Below the pieces are notes generated by a model. That model was not told the origin of the DNA, did no database searches, and saw only the letters and a list, made by a program, of their open reading frames with translations. A DNA stretch of 45,584 nucleotides from Euryarchaeota archaeon UBA251. Lineage in GTDB: Archaea; Thermoplasmatota; Poseidoniia; Poseidoniales; Thalassarchaeaceae. The position numbers and the translations under genes were made by a program. Below, piece by piece: positions 1-8,769 of this stretch. The stretch spans positions 1 through 45,584 of the forward strand of contig DAFJ01000056.1 of assembly GCA_002497905.1 (NCBI GenBank), written 5' to 3'. Numbering within the stretch: the first letter of the stretch is position 1; each line of letters begins with the position of its first letter.

Positions 1-36
1 CCAGATTTCGATGATGACCCCTGGTCCGGTCGTTGA
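1..36 (+). CDS. C-terminal tail of an upstream gene (partial, 5' end outside window)
   Basis: The first 36 bases read in frame 1 as PDFDDDPWSGR followed by TGA at 34-36. The short acidic, Trp-containing tail resembles the ends of other membrane proteins in this window, such as the DPWADNDP stretch near the end of the protein at 39849-42962. The stop lies three bases before the stop of the convergent gene, matching the tight convergent ends elsewhere. Only eleven codons are visible, so this is an inference from style and spacing, and nothing can be said about function. Confidence 0.4.
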   Translation, partial: PDFDDDPWSGR

Positions 37-39
37 CCC

Positions 40-1368
40 TCAGGATTCGGCTTCTTCCTCTGCACTGACTTGAGGTATAGGTGGGTCAAGCTCCGAATGC
101 CAGCCGCCATCGACACTCCCCTCAAACCATTCGCCTTCGACCTGAATTTCATCAACCTCAGTTTCTTCTCTCCAAGGAGGATCTCCGTCCGTTCCAGATG
201 GAATAAGAATCCGGTCATCATTCAACATGGATTCTACGGTCTTACGCCCACGGTGTATTGGAAGAATGTGCCCTACAGGTGCACCGGAATTCACGTATGG
301 ATTAGTCGCTGTGCAAATAAGAAGACCCTGTACGGGGGAGATGACGGTAGCAATCGCACCTGGTCGCTCTGGGTCAGTAATTGTAGCAACAATTTCGCCC
401 GCCTCCACAAATCTACCTGCTGGCGCACGCATATCGAGAAGGCCACCCTCATCCGCCCGAATCCACTGTGAACCATGGGCTAGCAGCCTAGCCTGAGGTC
501 GAGATGGATTACCCGAAATCATCGATAAAGATCTCATGACATTCAAAATACCGTAGAGAACGACTTGGACCGCACCTGCATCAGAGGCATTTGCACCTCC
601 ACCCTCATAGGTCACATAACCGATATCCATCTCGTTTGCTGAACGCCGGAAAGATCCTCTAGGGCCGAGTGAATCAAGGATTACCTCGATTCCAAAAGCA
701 CGTGCTATCAGGTTACTCGCAGGGTCCGCTAAATCAGCACGAATCTGTGGCAGGTTGGTCCTTCCACGTGCCGCAGTATGGACATCGATGACATAATCTG
801 ACCCTGCGATTATGTTCTTGAAAACCCTCTGAGCGACTCTAGATGTGGTATTCCCCTTCGACGATCCAGGTGACTCTCGATTCAGGTCTCTACCATCAGG
901 AAAGTAACGGCTCCTCATACGATATCCTGGTAGGTTAACTACAGGTACGATTCGGATAGTACCTGCTAGGTTCTCTGGATCGATGGGGCGATCAGATCCA
1001 CAGAATTGTGTCCCTAAGAGGTGGGTCAACGCCATTGGACCAATGAGTTCGTCACCATGAACTGCACCGAGGAGTGTCAACACAGGGCCCGGTTTAGAAC
1101 CATGAATTACCGTAACTCGGACCGGCCATGGATCACCCATCTCTGTCTCCAACAAAGGAAAACGTATCGTCCGCATTGTGCCGACTTTGACACGACTGCG
1201 TGCGAAACGGTGTATCTTTGGCTTCTTCTTTGAACGTGGAGAACCCTTTGGATTAACTCCGTCCTCAAGCGCCTGCTCGACCTTTTTCCTACGACTTCGA
1301 GGAAGTTGGTTAGACACCTTGGTAGAGGATTTGTTCTTGGCGGACTTCCGCTTAGAAGAGTCCGACAA
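40..1368 (-). CDS. AstE/AspA-family zinc carboxypeptidase-like hydrolase
   Basis: A 442-residue protein of the succinylglutamate desuccinylase/aspartoacylase family (M14-like fold), which removes acyl groups from N-acyl amino acids or related amides. The zinc site is visible as GAVHGDE (H104, E107) and DVHTA (H197). DLNRES at 161-166 supplies the substrate-binding Asn and Arg. Residues about 300-370 form the hammerhead/lipoyl-like domain common in this family. The first 60 residues are an unusual Lys/Arg/Ser-rich extension that is probably disordered; Met65 would be an alternative start, although the continuous reading frame favours the long form. It is divergent from the thioesterase gene across 133 bases. 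The exact substrate cannot be told from sequence. Confidence 0.82.
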   Translation of the reverse strand: MSDSSKRKSAKNKSSTKVSNQLPRSRRKKVEQALEDGVNPKGSPRSKKKPKIHRFARSRVKVGTMRTIRFPLLETEMGDPWPVRVTVIHGSKPGPVLTLLGAVHGDELIGPMALTHLLGTQFCGSDRPIDPENLAGTIRIVPVVNLPGYRMRSRYFPDGRDLNRESPGSSKGNTTSRVAQRVFKNIIAGSDYVIDVHTAARGRTNLPQIRADLADPASNLIARAFGIEVILDSLGPRGSFRRSANEMDIGYVTYEGGGANASDAGAVQVVLYGILNVMRSLSMISGNPSRPQARLLAHGSQWIRADEGGLLDMRAPAGRFVEAGEIVATITDPERPGAIATVISPVQGLLICTATNPYVNSGAPVGHILPIHRGRKTVESMLNDDRILIPSGTDGDPPWREETEVDEIQVEGEWFEGSVDGGWHSELDPPIPQVSAEEEAES

Positions 1369-1501
1369 AAACAGACCTCAACATTTCGGGGATTCTGTTG
1401 GTCTTTGAACCTATTAGATGGAAAACGTTCGAAACTTTGCTTAACTCGATGAAATGTATGGACCCCGAACCTCAAAGACCGTTTGCAGCCATTCCATAGA
1501 G

Positions 1502-1978
1502 ATGACAGAGCTCTCGGTTCAGGAAACTCATGCGCCAACCTCAATTTGCTTTGGCTGTGGGCCGGCAAATGAAGAGGGGTTGAAGATACGTTCTTTCCAT
1601 CGTAAAGAAGTAGAACATGGATTGCGGATGTCCTTCGTTACCGAGGAACATCATCAAGCGTTTCCAGGCATGGTCAATGGAGGAATTATCGGAACATTGC
1701 TTGATTGCCATGGAAACTGGACTGCCTCCATGGCGATTATGGAATCTAACCAGATGCAGGAAGTCCCGTGTACTGTCACTGCAAACTACAGCATCCAATT
1801 GAGACGCCCCACGCCATCAGGAGAAGAACTCTCCATCACCAGTGAAGTCACCGACTTGCAAATTGACAGAGCGACTGTCAAGATGGAGTTGTATGCCGGA
1901 GGAGAATTATGTGCACGAGGAGAGGGGCTCTTCGTCGCCGTAAAAGAGGGGCACCCAGCATATCATCGATGGTCATGA
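1502..1978 (+). CDS. Hotdog-fold thioesterase (PaaI/4HBT type)
   Basis: A 158-residue single-domain protein. It opens with CFGCGPANEEGL, the Cys/Gly N-terminal motif common in small acyl-CoA thioesterases. The hotdog helix signature follows (HHQAFPGMVNGGIIGTLLD), where the Asn-Gly-Gly turn and Asp sit at the expected thioester site. The family hydrolyses acyl-CoA thioesters in the cytoplasm. An in-frame ATG at 1454 would add 16 residues without family resemblance, so the ATG at 1502 was chosen. It is the first gene of a compact unit with the SprT-like gene 9 bases downstream. The physiological substrate is unknown. Confidence 0.8.
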   Translation: MTELSVQETHAPTSICFGCGPANEEGLKIRSFHRKEVEHGLRMSFVTEEHHQAFPGMVNGGIIGTLLDCHGNWTASMAIMESNQMQEVPCTVTANYSIQLRRPTPSGEELSITSEVTDLQIDRATVKMELYAGGELCARGEGLFVAVKEGHPAYHRWS

Positions 1979-1980
1979 GG
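1977..1980 (+). promoter_or_regulatory. Shine-Dalgarno for the SprT-like gene
   Basis: GAGG lies seven bases before the ATG at 1988 and overlaps the TGA stop of the thioesterase gene. This suggests translational coupling inside the operon. Confidence 0.45.
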
Positions 1981-1987
1981 CAAGAAA

Positions 1988-2524
1988 ATGTCACTCTCTA
2001 AACTCGTTCATATTCGTGAGCAAGTGCTCCCTGTAATGATCGATATAGGAATCATCAATCTAACCCAAGCAGATGACTTACGAATGGTACCGTTGGGAAT
2101 GATTCGCCGAAATGCAACACGTATGCATGCTGTTTGCCGTTATCATCCAGGACCTCGTGGTGGAGACAAGGGCATCGATGATGTGAAAGAGATTGCAATC
2201 CATCCCGTAGCAACTGAAGACGAATGGGGGGATTACGCTCAATTCCTGATGTATCATGAGATGCTGCATGCAATTGGACATGTGAGACATGACCGCTTCT
2301 TCAGGGACCTTGAAGCACGTTGGCCGGATAAGAATGCACGAGAATCTGGGCCCTCCTTTGGCCGGCACCTACGCCAACGAGCGGCTCGATGGAACTGGAC
2401 CTGCCCACGTTGTGAACGAGAGCATTATCGCTCCCGTAGGAGTAACGGGAGGTATCTATGCAGAGTTTGCAAAGTGAAACTCATCGATGTGCCCACGGGA
2501 CAAACTCATGATGCAGAATCTTGA
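1988..2524 (+). CDS. SprT-like zinc metalloprotease with C-terminal zinc ribbon
   Basis: A 178-residue protein. HEMLH at residues 90-94 is the HExxH zinc-protease motif, with H98 or H101 as candidate third ligands. A zinc ribbon follows: CPRC (C139, C142) and CRVC (C158, C161). This matches the SprT/Spartan-like family, whose eukaryotic members cleave proteins crosslinked to DNA. The protein has no signal peptide, so it should be cytoplasmic. It sits between a thioesterase and a membrane protein with 9-base gaps on both sides. Assignment to crosslink repair is inference from the fold; the neighbouring genes give no further hint beyond hel308 and radA a few kilobases away. Confidence 0.75.
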   Translation: MSLSKLVHIREQVLPVMIDIGIINLTQADDLRMVPLGMIRRNATRMHAVCRYHPGPRGGDKGIDDVKEIAIHPVATEDEWGDYAQFLMYHEMLHAIGHVRHDRFFRDLEARWPDKNARESGPSFGRHLRQRAARWNWTCPRCEREHYRSRRSNGRYLCRVCKVKLIDVPTGQTHDAES

Positions 2525-2533
2525 CCCTAGGGC

Positions 2534-4510
2534 ATGGCAGGCAGGATTCGAGGAGTCCTCGTCACAATGGCCCTTATCCTACTACTGGCACCAGTTACGA
2601 TTACTGGAGAACTAGGGCCTGTGGATAATCGCCTCAATCTAACCTGCTCCGATGAACAAACCTGTCAACTTTCCAACCTTATGATTGGCATAGATTCAAT
2701 CTCAAAACAAGAAAACGGGGCTAGTCCTTTTTCTCCTGAAATTATACGTTTGGAATTCTTGATGTCTCCTCCACAAGAAGGACATGCTCTGATTCCAGAG
2801 ATTCTCGAGACCCTTGTAATCGAACTCGAGATAGAAGAAGATCCAGGCACTTATCTGCGACCTGATCTAAACATCATACTCGCCCTAGGACCCTCTACTA
2901 ATGAATGGACAATCCAAGGTCAGTCCGAGAACCCAATGACTGAAGCGGAAGACTACCGCCTTGAAGACGAATCACTTGATCTCAGTAACGGCCGGTTACT
3001 TAGCCCGGGTGATCTCGTACAGATTACACTAACCTTCGAAATCGATCGACCAGTCACATGGAAACTCGAACTGAAAGGTAATTCCTATGTCGACATACCA
3101 GTTCAATGGAACCTAATTCCATCACAGGTAGATGTGGATGAGCCAAGCTCAATGTCGGAACCAGTGAACATTGAGATTGGTGAAAACGTGAATGGAGCAT
3201 TAATTGAGGCTGATATCGACTGCTTCACATTCTCTGCAGGTGAGCGTGCTGAGGAACTCAGGATCCACATTGAATGGAGTCCTATGCCGGCCGAAATTGC
3301 TGTACCCGTCCCTCAGCCACAACTCACCACAACCCAAGGTGTTCGCCAACCGGCCCCCTCGGTTCAAACTACAGAAAGAGGGGACATCATCGAGAGTACG
3401 TTACGATGGAAACTCTCTGAACGTGCTAATTTGAGAATCTGTATCGAAGGTGAAGAAGGACGCTTTGGCATCTATTCTTGGATTGCCGAAGAGATTCTCT
3501 CAGGTTCTGGAGCAAACGAAGCAAGTGATTTCGAACTCGATGCAAATTGGCCTACAGGTACAGGTTGGGTAGGGACGCCGGAGGAAATTGTGGGAAGTCA
3601 AGGCTCAGGGGGCATCGTATCCCTTGGCCTGATATTGTTCTCTTTGCTACCTACAAGATGGATTTTCCTTCGCCCCGCTGCTTTCTCTTGGTCGAAGAAG
3701 ATCGGCCTACCTATTGCACTGATATTCATCTTACTCTCTGCATCCGTCGCTCCAACACTTCTCGCTACCTCTAATCTTCCTGATTCTGAAGAGAGGGGGC
3801 TTGATGATCTGATTGACAAACGATTGGATGCAATCGTCACATCAATTGAGAATGGAGACCCTGATTTCTCGAACGGTTTCTTTGCAACCGTGCCAGGTGA
3901 ACGCTTCCGGTTGAGGCTGCATGTAGATGGTATCCATCCCACAGGAGATGGAAGATACCAAATCCAAACCGAGGAACTGAAGGATATCGATATCGATCAA
4001 GCAATCTTCGATGCTATGAGGACCAGTGGATTAGACCAAGGAGAACAAGTACTGTTCGTCCTTCAAGCAGGACGGCTCCTTAGCCTCGATTTATTGATGC
4101 TTGAAGCATCACTTGTAGTCAAGGAATTACCGATTGGCGATGTAATACACATCGATTGGACCATGATTGAATCTGCGGGTCAAGGATCAGTGAATGATCG
4201 AGCGTGGATGACTCGCCCTGCAACAGTTGATTCGAACAATTGGGCCCGGTTCACAACACGACTCATTCCCGAGATGATTAGCATCTCCTACTGTGACTGT
4301 GGCCTAGACGCTGTCGACGTTTCAATCCGAACAAACTTACTGCATACTGCAGAGATAACCCCTGATATCGAGGGAATCAGAGGTGCATCTGATCCAACTC
4401 CGATGATGCTCATATTCACCACATTGGGATACGGTACTCTACTTGTATTGTTATCTGTGACATGGTACAGCGAGAAAGCGGCACGCAAAGTCGCAGAGAA
4501 TTATGTCTAA
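2534..4510 (+). CDS. Secreted/membrane protein of unknown function, three predicted membrane segments
   Basis: A 658-residue protein that I do not recognise. It opens with a signal peptide (about residues 5-25, ALILLLAPVTITG). An extracellular beta-rich region of roughly 330 residues follows. Two hydrophobic segments come next at about 359-378 and 392-412, then a second polar domain of about 200 residues, and a last membrane segment at about 622-645 before a short basic end (SEKAARKVAENYV). The first ectodomain contains paired cysteines (CSDEQTC). The third gene of the operon, it starts 9 bases after the SprT-like gene. The topology suggests two extracellular domains held by a central hairpin. 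No catalytic motif was seen. Confidence 0.75.
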   Translation: MAGRIRGVLVTMALILLLAPVTITGELGPVDNRLNLTCSDEQTCQLSNLMIGIDSISKQENGASPFSPEIIRLEFLMSPPQEGHALIPEILETLVIELEIEEDPGTYLRPDLNIILALGPSTNEWTIQGQSENPMTEAEDYRLEDESLDLSNGRLLSPGDLVQITLTFEIDRPVTWKLELKGNSYVDIPVQWNLIPSQVDVDEPSSMSEPVNIEIGENVNGALIEADIDCFTFSAGERAEELRIHIEWSPMPAEIAVPVPQPQLTTTQGVRQPAPSVQTTERGDIIESTLRWKLSERANLRICIEGEEGRFGIYSWIAEEILSGSGANEASDFELDANWPTGTGWVGTPEEIVGSQGSGGIVSLGLILFSLLPTRWIFLRPAAFSWSKKIGLPIALIFILLSASVAPTLLATSNLPDSEERGLDDLIDKRLDAIVTSIENGDPDFSNGFFATVPGERFRLRLHVDGIHPTGDGRYQIQTEELKDIDIDQAIFDAMRTSGLDQGEQVLFVLQAGRLLSLDLLMLEASLVVKELPIGDVIHIDWTMIESAGQGSVNDRAWMTRPATVDSNNWARFTTRLIPEMISISYCDCGLDAVDVSIRTNLLHTAEITPDIEGIRGASDPTPMMLIFTTLGYGTLLVLLSVTWYSEKAARKVAENYV

Positions 4511-4515
4511 AGGAA

Positions 4516-5184
4516 TCATTCCTCTTCGGCTGTAAGGCGATTAATCATCGAGATGAGCATTTCACGCTCTTCATCATCAATCAAACCATCCTCTAGAGCG
4601 GAGTCAATCTTTGCGAGATCATCCTCGCTGAGGCCAAGAGGCTCTACCGCGTTATGGATTAGGATACGCTCGGCTTCCGAAACCACGCCGTCAGCTAAAG
4701 CAGAGTTAATCGCGGCAACTGTAGCGATACGAGAAATCTCTGGATTACCGATTTCCAAGGCCGATGCGAGTTGGCTAAGTTCCTCAAGTTCATCACCACT
4801 GAGAACCCCATCACTGAAAGCCTGCTCGTAGGCAAACTGTAGGAAAGAACGGTATTCTGTTGGATGAAGAAGAACGTCTCGAATGAGTTTGTAATCAACT
4901 GTCTCTGCAGGTGGACCTCCACTGAGTAGTGCAGCGGTTGCCCTTCGGTTCTCCTTCACCATCATGTCCTTCAGGCCGTGCCCAATCCAAGCAATCCCTA
5001 ATCCTACAATACCACCTGCAATCCAGCGCATTGCACTCTCATCGAGAAGGTCTCCTGGATGGAAGAGACGGTGGAGACCGATGGCGATAAGGAAGCACCC
5101 CCAGAGAATCTCAACCCAGTCGTTGACATCAGGCTCCTCCTCGAGGAGGGATAGTGTCTGAATCGCATCGTTACCGCCGTCCAT
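4516..5184 (-). CDS. Membrane-anchored TerB-like protein
   Basis: A 222-residue protein with two N-terminal hydrophobic stretches (WGCFLIAIGLHRLF, and WIAGGIVGLGIAWIGHGL) followed by an all-helical domain. The helical part holds three repeats of the TerB-type pattern: SDGVLSGDELEEL, ADGVVSEAERILI and EDGLIDDEEREML. Each has Asp-Gly, a hydrophobic residue and an acidic helix start, as in the TerB/DjlA-N family. Met at 5184 was chosen over an upstream Met at 5238 because MDGGNDA precedes a normal soluble stretch and the upstream part looks like non-coding sequence. Convergent with the 658-residue protein (5-base gap). TerB domains are linked to membrane stress and metal sensing, but no specific role can be claimed. 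Confidence 0.65.
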   Translation of the reverse strand: MDGGNDAIQTLSLLEEEPDVNDWVEILWGCFLIAIGLHRLFHPGDLLDESAMRWIAGGIVGLGIAWIGHGLKDMMVKENRRATAALLSGGPPAETVDYKLIRDVLLHPTEYRSFLQFAYEQAFSDGVLSGDELEELSQLASALEIGNPEISRIATVAAINSALADGVVSEAERILIHNAVEPLGLSEDDLAKIDSALEDGLIDDEEREMLISMINRLTAEEE

Positions 5185-5276
5185 GCCATAGGATGGAGAG
5201 ATGAAGCACTTAGCGAATGCGGCTGAAGTCCATATCACTCGTCATGCTTTAGGACGATGGCGCGAAATGCATTCGC

Positions 5277-7832
5277 ATGGGCGGGGATGATGGTGATGTC
5301 CGCAATCTCAACATCGATTCCCGTCTCATCGATTACCTCATTGAGAAAGGTATCGAGAATTTACATCCGCCGCAAATCGAAGCAATTGCTCCTGCCCTCT
5401 CTGGTAGGAACTTATTGCTAGCCACACCTACAGCTAGTGGGAAGTCTCTCGTAGCCTATCTGGCAATCCTAAACCGTTTGAGAACCGCTGGTGAAGGCGC
5501 ACGTGCATTCTACATAGTCCCCCTCAAGGCACTGGCCTCAGAGAAAGTCGACGACCTTCGTGAATTATGCTCTAAGGTTGACATGACAGTAGGATTGGCT
5601 GTAGGTGATCGAGAAGGGGAAACAGGAAGCATAGATGATGCAGATATTGTGGTCTGCACATCTGAGAAACTTGACTCACTTCTACGAAATCGACCTACAT
5701 TCGCTGAGAAGGTCGAAATTGTCGTTGCCGATGAATTCCATCTAATCGATGAACCATCGAGAGGTCCAACATTGGAAGTTCTTCTTGCCCGCCTGAGGCA
5801 TCTTCGACCGGAAGCACAGAGGATTGCCCTCTCAGCGACCGTCGGAAATCCAAAGGAACTTGCTGCATGGATGGAAGCGGATCTTGTAGAATCTGATTGG
5901 AGGCCAGTAACACTCCAGTATGGGACATTGACTGGTTTGGAACTAGATATTCACAGAGCTGTTGGTCCCAACGAGGATATTGAACTCCCTGAATCGCGAA
6001 CCCTCAAGGGTTCAGTCAGTAAGATTACTGATGCTATCCTAGAGGACACCATCTCAATTGATGGGCAAATACTACTCTTCGTCTCAACTCGGGCCTCAGC
6101 CGAAAAAGAAGCACGAGAACTGGGAAAACGGCGCCTAAAAACACTAAATCGGTTAGCAACAAACGAATCGAAAGAGGAAATATCCAAACTCGAAATATTA
6201 GCCACATCATTGACTCGGGGTGACGACGCCACCAGCCTAACTGATCGACTTGCCACCGCAATCCGTGGAGGGGTCGCTTTTCATCACGCAGGATTGACTT
6301 CAAGACAGCGCTCTCAGATTGAAACTGCATTCAAAGATGGTTTGTTGAAGGCACTGTGCGCCACACCAACTCTCGCCGCAGGAGTTAATCTACCTGCACG
6401 ACGAGTAATAATCCGAGATTGGAAGCGATGGAATGGAGGGAGATACGCTGACCTTTCCGTGATGGAAATTCAACAGATGCAAGGGAGGGCTGGGCGACCC
6501 CAATACGACGATTCAGGAGAAGCTTGGGTCATGGCAAAGACCGAATCGGATCGAGACAAGATTATCGATGCCTACATCTTCGGTTTCCCTGAAGATATTC
6601 AATCAAAACTTGCGAATCCGTTAGCAGACACTGTAGAGGAAGATCCCGCACTACTTACTCACATTCTCGCCTCCATTGCGTCAGTAGGGCTAACGGACAG
6701 AGATGCCCTACGTACCTTCTTTGAGCAAACTCTTCTCGCCCGCCAGATAGACAAACACAATTTGCATCAGAGAATCGATCGGATGATTGAATGGCTTGTG
6801 CAACGAGATATGATATTGCGTACAGGTGAATCAAATCTTGTTGCAGAACGAATCGCATCCAGACCGATAAAAGAAGAGATTGAAGAAAATTGGGAAGATG
6901 AACTCCCGACATGGGCCGCAGCTGCATCCGCACTCGATGGATTAGATTGGATAAAACGAGAAATGAATGATCCAACTCCAAAACGCAAGGGGCCTGCTGT
7001 ATTTGGATTCACAACTGCCGCATCACTAAACCAGATCGATGAGATTCATGAAGACCCTGCAAATATGACCTATGCCGCCACACCATTCGGAGAAACCATA
7101 TCTCGGCTCTATCTCAATCCCGTCACAGGATACTTACTTCGCATCGGTCTTAGGACTGCAGTTAGAATCGCTGCTGGCCTTGATGATCGACGCCAACTTA
7201 CTCCAACAGGACTCATACATCTCGTGACCACAACACCGGACTTCCTCCCAATGTGGGTGAAGTCCTCTGAGGCGAATGTAATTGAGGATCGTGCCATGGC
7301 TATCGGCCCAGAGAGGCTCTTGACTAGTAGCGACCTTGCTGAAGTCAATTCACGACAAGGTCTTGATGTAGAGTTAGGGCAAATCAAGGCACTCACAGTT
7401 CTCGAATCTTGGATTAATGAATGCACAATACGTGATATCGAAAAGGAACATGGAGCCCAACCTGGAGATGTGAGAACTCGAATTGACTTAGCTGACTGGC
7501 TGTTGTACGCATCGAGACGAATGCTCTCATCCGATGAGCAAGCAAACCTCGATCAACCCGATGCAACAGCATTCGTAAGCGAATGTATCGCTGAAATTCA
7601 GCGGAGGGTCAGATATGGAGTCCGCGCGGAACTACTCGGGCTCGTGGGTATCAGAGGTATTGGACGTGTTCGAGCCAGAGAGATGCATCACATCGGGCTA
7701 GAGGATCCACACCATGTCGCAGAGATGGGTCCGCGAGATCGGAAACGATTGGAGGATATGCGCGGATGGAGTCCACGTCTCGTCGATAATACAATTTCTA
7801 ATGCACAACGACTCCTTGCACGACGTCGCTGA
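5277..7832 (+). CDS. hel308: Hel308-type superfamily 2 DNA helicase
   Basis: An 851-residue ATP-dependent DNA helicase that in the family unwinds lagging-strand structures at stalled forks. Seen directly: the HPPQ-type Q motif at 30-33, Walker A ATPTASGKS (49-57), motif II DEFH (152-155; relatives usually have DEIH or DEVH), LSATVG, HHAGL, the ATPTLAAGVNLPARRV motif, and motif VI QGRAGRPQ (about 402-409). The C-terminal region has a ratchet-like helical part and a helix-hairpin-helix (GIRGIGRVRAREM) near residue 785-800, as in Hel308. The ATG at 5277 is followed directly by the conserved part, and no better upstream start exists. Its last 119 bases overlap the next gene in another frame. Confidence 0.93.
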   Translation: MGGDDGDVRNLNIDSRLIDYLIEKGIENLHPPQIEAIAPALSGRNLLLATPTASGKSLVAYLAILNRLRTAGEGARAFYIVPLKALASEKVDDLRELCSKVDMTVGLAVGDREGETGSIDDADIVVCTSEKLDSLLRNRPTFAEKVEIVVADEFHLIDEPSRGPTLEVLLARLRHLRPEAQRIALSATVGNPKELAAWMEADLVESDWRPVTLQYGTLTGLELDIHRAVGPNEDIELPESRTLKGSVSKITDAILEDTISIDGQILLFVSTRASAEKEARELGKRRLKTLNRLATNESKEEISKLEILATSLTRGDDATSLTDRLATAIRGGVAFHHAGLTSRQRSQIETAFKDGLLKALCATPTLAAGVNLPARRVIIRDWKRWNGGRYADLSVMEIQQMQGRAGRPQYDDSGEAWVMAKTESDRDKIIDAYIFGFPEDIQSKLANPLADTVEEDPALLTHILASIASVGLTDRDALRTFFEQTLLARQIDKHNLHQRIDRMIEWLVQRDMILRTGESNLVAERIASRPIKEEIEENWEDELPTWAAAASALDGLDWIKREMNDPTPKRKGPAVFGFTTAASLNQIDEIHEDPANMTYAATPFGETISRLYLNPVTGYLLRIGLRTAVRIAAGLDDRRQLTPTGLIHLVTTTPDFLPMWVKSSEANVIEDRAMAIGPERLLTSSDLAEVNSRQGLDVELGQIKALTVLESWINECTIRDIEKEHGAQPGDVRTRIDLADWLLYASRRMLSSDEQANLDQPDATAFVSECIAEIQRRVRYGVRAELLGLVGIRGIGRVRAREMHHIGLEDPHHVAEMGPRDRKRLEDMRGWSPRLVDNTISNAQRLLARRR

Positions 7833-8430
7833 ACGAGGCGTTGAAAAATCGAACGTTCTGGTACTGTTCATGGAACCCGGCGATGTACCATGGTTCCCCG
7901 CATGGGGTGTCGACCTCAACGAACCAATCAACGACGTAGGAGTATTGGTCGGTGATTGGATAGAACACCGCCCATCTGATAGATGGGCGCTGATCGCTGG
8001 ACCAATCCCCTCCAGCGATAGACACCTATGGGCCTCTTGGCATGTTGCAACCCGTAATGAGGAACGAGATTCTATGGTTGCAAGGACTATTGATGCAGAA
8101 TTCATTCGTATCCTGGCAGGAACGCACCAGATTCGGCTTGCTTTCGATCGAATCGGCCCGAGAGAGGGAGATGGACATGTATGGATTGTATATCTTCCAA
8201 GAACCACTGGAATTGATTCAAATGGCCTATTGGAGGAGTATCCTGCACACGAACCAGCGATTGAACAGATGGCTTCAGACCTCATGCCATGGTTAAATGG
8301 AGAACTGAGAACTGCTAGACCTGTTCCGAATCGAGAAGGTGCAGATCGACTAGAAATTCCATCTTCTGAACCGATTAGCGGTATCGAATCATCAATGATA
8401 ATGATGGCATCGAGCGCAGATATCCGTTGA
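7714..8430 (+). CDS. cgi121: Likely KEOPS complex subunit Cgi121
   Basis: A 238-residue protein. The pattern DAEFIRILAGTHQIRLAFDRIG (residues about 127-148) matches the Cgi121 signature, in which an acidic residue precedes a hydrophobic stretch, L-A-G-T-R-Q-I and a short helix ending in Gly. Upstream lies HLWASWHVATRNEE, resembling the conserved helix that starts with His in this family. Cgi121 binds the kinase Bud32 and the tRNA CCA end in the KEOPS complex that makes t6A on ANN-decoding tRNAs. The start at 7714 lies inside hel308; Met30 (7801) is an alternative, but the N-terminal strand and helix of the fold favour the long form. About 70 C-terminal residues follow the core and are not recognised. 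Confidence 0.65.
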   Translation: MSQRWVREIGNDWRICADGVHVSSIIQFLMHNDSLHDVAERGVEKSNVLVLFMEPGDVPWFPAWGVDLNEPINDVGVLVGDWIEHRPSDRWALIAGPIPSSDRHLWASWHVATRNEERDSMVARTIDAEFIRILAGTHQIRLAFDRIGPREGDGHVWIVYLPRTTGIDSNGLLEEYPAHEPAIEQMASDLMPWLNGELRTARPVPNREGADRLEIPSSEPISGIESSMIMMASSADIR

Positions 8431-8462
8431 TTATCATCGTGAACCTCATAGGGTGAACTCCC

Positions 8463-8723
8463 GTGGCTAGGGCAATGCCGAAGTTCCATGGTCTCCGTAA
8501 CTGTGTGACATGCGATGTCTACTGCACACCAATGAACTACGTGGACAACAAGGGGAAGCGCTACTGTATCGCCTGTTGGACTGAGGAAAACAATCCTGAT
8601 CATCCAGAACTCGAAGCCTTGCGTCAAAAGGTAACGGAGGCAGTTGAGATCTGGAAATGTGCGAAATGGACACGTGAGGAAGGACCGTTGCCTGTTGGTC
8701 CGAAATCTGTTCAATCTGACTAA
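8463..8723 (+). CDS. Small zinc-finger protein of unknown function
   Basis: An 86-residue protein with a GTG start at 8463; an ATG at 8475 would shorten it by four residues. The cysteines C14, C17 and C21 followed by C35 and C38 (NCVTCDVYC and YCIACW) form a CxxC-x17-CxxC treble-clef-like zinc knuckle. The C-terminal half is a charged helix (HPELEALRQKVTEAVEIW). It lies 32 bases after the Cgi121 candidate and 46 bases before the M3 peptidase gene, so it could be co-transcribed with the former. No known family was recognised; nucleic-acid or protein binding is only a guess from the zinc knuckle. Confidence 0.65.
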   Translation: MARAMPKFHGLRNCVTCDVYCTPMNYVDNKGKRYCIACWTEENNPDHPELEALRQKVTEAVEIWKCAKWTREEGPLPVGPKSVQSD

Positions 8724-8769
8724 TCATTTCAACCAATCATTTACGGATTAGGTCGTCGACATTAGATGC

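Noticed and set aside
7698..8714. Open reading frame of 338 codons on the minus strand opposite the Cgi121 candidate
   Set aside because: The product is Ser/Ile/Arg-rich without recognisable motifs, while the plus strand carries the Cgi121 signature and a zinc knuckle.
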